A model generated the notes under the pieces. That model had not been told where the DNA came from, searched no databases, and saw nothing but the letters and a program-made list of their open reading frames with translations. Made by a program: the position numbers and the translations under genes. From Bacillus massilioanorexius (GTDB lineage: Bacteria > Bacillota > Bacilli > Bacillales > DSM-1321): a DNA stretch of 23,310 bases. Shown here one piece after another: positions 21,463 to 23,310 of the stretch; position 1 is the stretch's first letter; each line of letters starts with the position of its first letter. The stretch lies in contig NZ_CABKRX010000099.1 of the NCBI RefSeq assembly GCF_902374955.1, forward strand, positions 1 through 23,310, given 5' to 3'.

Positions 21463-23100
21463 ATGAAAAATCAAATGTTTTGTTATCAATGTCAAGAAAC
21501 GGCTGGCTGTACAGGTTGTACCCAAATGGGTGTCTGCGGTAAGACACCGGAAGTGGCAGATATGCAAGATTTATTAGTTTGGGTAACAAAAGGTCTGTCT
21601 CAAATTACAAGTCGTCTACGTGCGGAAGGAATAGAAATCCCAAGAGATATCAATCATTTAATTACTTTAAATTTGTTTACAACTATTACAAATGCCAATT
21701 TTGATGAGCAAGCCATTGTGAATCAAATTAAATCAACTCAGACAGAAAAACAGAAGTGTTTGACATTATTAAACAATCATGAGGGTCTTACTGAAGCTGC
21801 AACATGGATAGATACTGATATTGAGAATATGAAAAATAAAGCGAAGTATGTAGGTGTTCTTTCGACTGCTGATGAAGATATACGTAGTTTGAGAGAATTA
21901 ATCACATATGGTTTAAAGGGTCTGGCTGCCTATTCAAAACATGCGAATGTCCTTGGAGAGGAAAGCGAGGAAATTGATGCATTCTTACAATCTACTCTTG
22001 CAGCAACTTTGGATGATGAGAAATCAATAGATGAACTGGTTGCTATTGCTCTTGAATCAGGGAAATACGGTGTGGATGTCATGGCTATGTTAGATAAAGC
22101 GAATACTACGGCTTATGGTAATCCTGAAATGACGAAGGTTAATATAGGTGTTGGTACAAGACCAGGTATATTAGTTTCAGGTCATGATTTACATGATCTT
22201 GAAATGCTTCTGAAACAAACAGAAGGAACAGGCGTAGATATATATACTCATTCAGAAATGCTTCCAGCGCATTATTATCCTGCTTTTAAGAAGTATCCTC
22301 ACTTTATTGGTAACTATGGTAATGCCTGGTGGAAGCAAAAAGAAGAATTTGAGGCTTTCAATGGACCGATTCTTATGACGACAAATTGTATTGTTAAGCC
22401 GAGAGAAAGTTATAAAAATCGAATATATACAACTGGAGCTGTTGGCTTTCCAGGTTGTTTACACATAACGGCTAATCATAATGGAGAAAAAGACTTTACG
22501 GCAGTGATTGAACAAGCCAAAAAATGTCCACCGCCAACTGAACTAGAACAGGGTGAGATAATTGGTGGTTTTGCACATGCACAAGTGCTAGCTTTGGCGG
22601 ATCAAGTCGTTGATGCGATTAAGTCTGGAGCTATCCAAAAATTTGTTGTCATGGCTGGGTGCGATGGTCGAGCTAAATCTAGAAACTATTATAGTGACTT
22701 TGCGAAAGCTCTTCCAAATGACACAGTCATTTTAACTGCTGGGTGTGCAAAATATAAGTATAATAAACTTGATCTTGGCGATATCAACGGTATCCCTAGA
22801 GTGCTAGATGCAGGTCAATGTAATGACTGCTATTCATTGGCAGTTATTGCACTTAAATTAAAAGAGGTATTTGGTCTAGACGATATTAATGATTTACCGA
22901 TTGTATATAATATTTCTTGGTATGAACAAAAAGCAGTAATTGTTCTTTTATCTCTGCTCAGCTTAGGAGTAAAGAATATCCATCTTGGGCCCACATTACC
23001 GGCCTTTTTATCTCCTAATGTAACAGAAGTGTTAGTAAATAATTTCAACATAGGCGGTATTGATTCGGTCGAAGCAGATATGGAAATGTTTTTTGGATAA
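21463..23100 (+). CDS. hcp: Hybrid cluster protein (hydroxylamine reductase)
   Basis: 545 residues, the usual class I length. AAGGAG and GGAG sites precede ATG 21463. The N-terminal cluster motif has Cys7, Cys10, Cys19 and Cys25 (CYQCQETAGCTGCTQMGVCG), the class I C-x2-C-x8-C-x5-C spacing. The hybrid-cluster ligands are all present: His241 (GHDLHD), Glu265 (HSEML), Cys309 (TTNCIV), Cys400 (MAGCDG), Cys428 (TAGCAK), Cys453 (AGQCND), Glu488 and Lys490 (WYEQKAV), with spacing parallel to the Desulfovibrio protein. Hcp reduces hydroxylamine in vitro and acts as a nitric oxide reductase in E. coli, under anaerobic or nitrosative conditions. No hcr reductase gene is next to it in this window. Confidence 0.96.
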   Translation: MKNQMFCYQCQETAGCTGCTQMGVCGKTPEVADMQDLLVWVTKGLSQITSRLRAEGIEIPRDINHLITLNLFTTITNANFDEQAIVNQIKSTQTEKQKCLTLLNNHEGLTEAATWIDTDIENMKNKAKYVGVLSTADEDIRSLRELITYGLKGLAAYSKHANVLGEESEEIDAFLQSTLAATLDDEKSIDELVAIALESGKYGVDVMAMLDKANTTAYGNPEMTKVNIGVGTRPGILVSGHDLHDLEMLLKQTEGTGVDIYTHSEMLPAHYYPAFKKYPHFIGNYGNAWWKQKEEFEAFNGPILMTTNCIVKPRESYKNRIYTTGAVGFPGCLHITANHNGEKDFTAVIEQAKKCPPPTELEQGEIIGGFAHAQVLALADQVVDAIKSGAIQKFVVMAGCDGRAKSRNYYSDFAKALPNDTVILTAGCAKYKYNKLDLGDINGIPRVLDAGQCNDCYSLAVIALKLKEVFGLDDINDLPIVYNISWYEQKAVIVLLSLLSLGVKNIHLGPTLPAFLSPNVTEVLVNNFNIGGIDSVEADMEMFFG

Positions 23101-23106
23101 GGATTT

Positions 23107-23132
23107 ACAAACTAAACCAACTAATAGTTTGT
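23107..23132. other. 8-bp hairpin after hcp
   Basis: ACAAACTA (23107-23114) pairs with TAGTTTGT (23125-23132) around 10 bases, just after the hcp stop. No clear T-run follows, so termination here would be weak. Confidence 0.4.
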
Positions 23133-23164
23133 CAAACATTTCACTTAATCATATAATTTTGACA

Positions 23165-23173
23165 TGCTATACT
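23165..23173 (+). promoter_or_regulatory. Extended -10 promoter at the window end
   Basis: TG-C-TATACT (23165-23173) is a good extended -10. TTGACA at 23159-23164 directly before it is too close to act as its -35. Transcription would start near 23180 and run toward the right edge. Confidence 0.4.
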
Positions 23174-23179
23174 TAAAAT

Positions 23180-23276
23180 AAGGCATGACAAATAAACTTC
23201 CTTCAACGTTATGGAAGTTCCTTGAATATATGTAAATTTATTTTAAGCAACATCTTGGAATGTTGTTTTGTTTTTC
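23180..23276 (+). ncRNA. Possible ~95-nt small RNA or leader
   Basis: Between the promoter candidate and a terminator, the sequence has one other hairpin: AACTTCC (23195-23201) pairing with GGAAGTT (23213-23219). No open frame with a ribosome binding site is present. It could be a small RNA or an attenuating leader for a gene beyond the window. Alternatively the hairpins may only form the distal 3' end of hcp. Confidence 0.3.
23248..23275 (+). terminator. Intrinsic terminator near the window end
   Basis: CAACAT (23248-23253) pairs with ATGTTG (23260-23265) around CTTGGA, followed by TTTTGTTTTT. It ends the possible small transcript, or hcp read-through. Confidence 0.65.
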
Positions 23277-23310
23277 AAAAGAGCGTAAATCCAATGTAAA
23301 AGCTTGTTAA

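Overview
The window is low-GC DNA with strong AGGAGG-type ribosome binding sites, many TTG and GTG starts and compact intrinsic terminators. Gene families such as a YoaP-type acetyltransferase, a DUF1572 DinB-like protein, a class D sortase with an LPXTA substrate, and a BclA-like collagen protein point to an endospore-forming member of the Bacillaceae or Planococcaceae. No rRNA, tRNA, CRISPR array, transposase or phage gene was found.

Layout. 1-3400 looks like a spore-surface region: a His/Cys-rich 13-residue-repeat protein on the minus strand, cut by the window edge, and a plus-strand pair made of a signal-less beta-sandwich (PKD-like) protein and a short collagen-like protein with a TNF/C1q-like C-terminus. 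3400-5550 holds an amidohydrolase-2 family protein, an NTF2-like protein and two diverged copies of a GC-rich structured repeat; the second copy lies inside an 18-nt long-range inverted repeat. 5553-7840 is an operon of an ArsR-type regulator and an MFS exporter that is frameshifted. 8145-9923 encodes a membrane-anchored glycerophosphodiester phosphodiesterase. A convergent chemoreceptor gene (10008-11720) follows, with a possible SigD promoter.

11979-13637 is a two-gene surface-anchoring module: an acidic LPNTA protein and its adjacent class D sortase. Next come a small membrane protein broken by two compensating frameshifts, a GNAT acetyltransferase, a small DUF3006-like gene (15136-15315) and a secreted lipase-like hydrolase. 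17466-20539 is a run of small accessory enzymes: YoaP-like, two further GNATs, a DUF1572 protein and a P-loop kinase-like gene that is frameshifted. The window ends with a Crp/Fnr-family regulator preceded by a dense operator-like region, then hcp (hybrid cluster protein), and a short promoter-hairpin-terminator unit that may be a small RNA or leader.

Four single-base frameshifts in three genes, three of them at homopolymers, could be base-calling errors or real decay; raw reads are needed to decide. I did not find a clearly new multi-gene system. The items most worth a second look are the hidden His/Cys repeat protein with its spore-surface neighbours, the structured repeats, the operator array before the Crp/Fnr gene, and the terminal small transcript unit.
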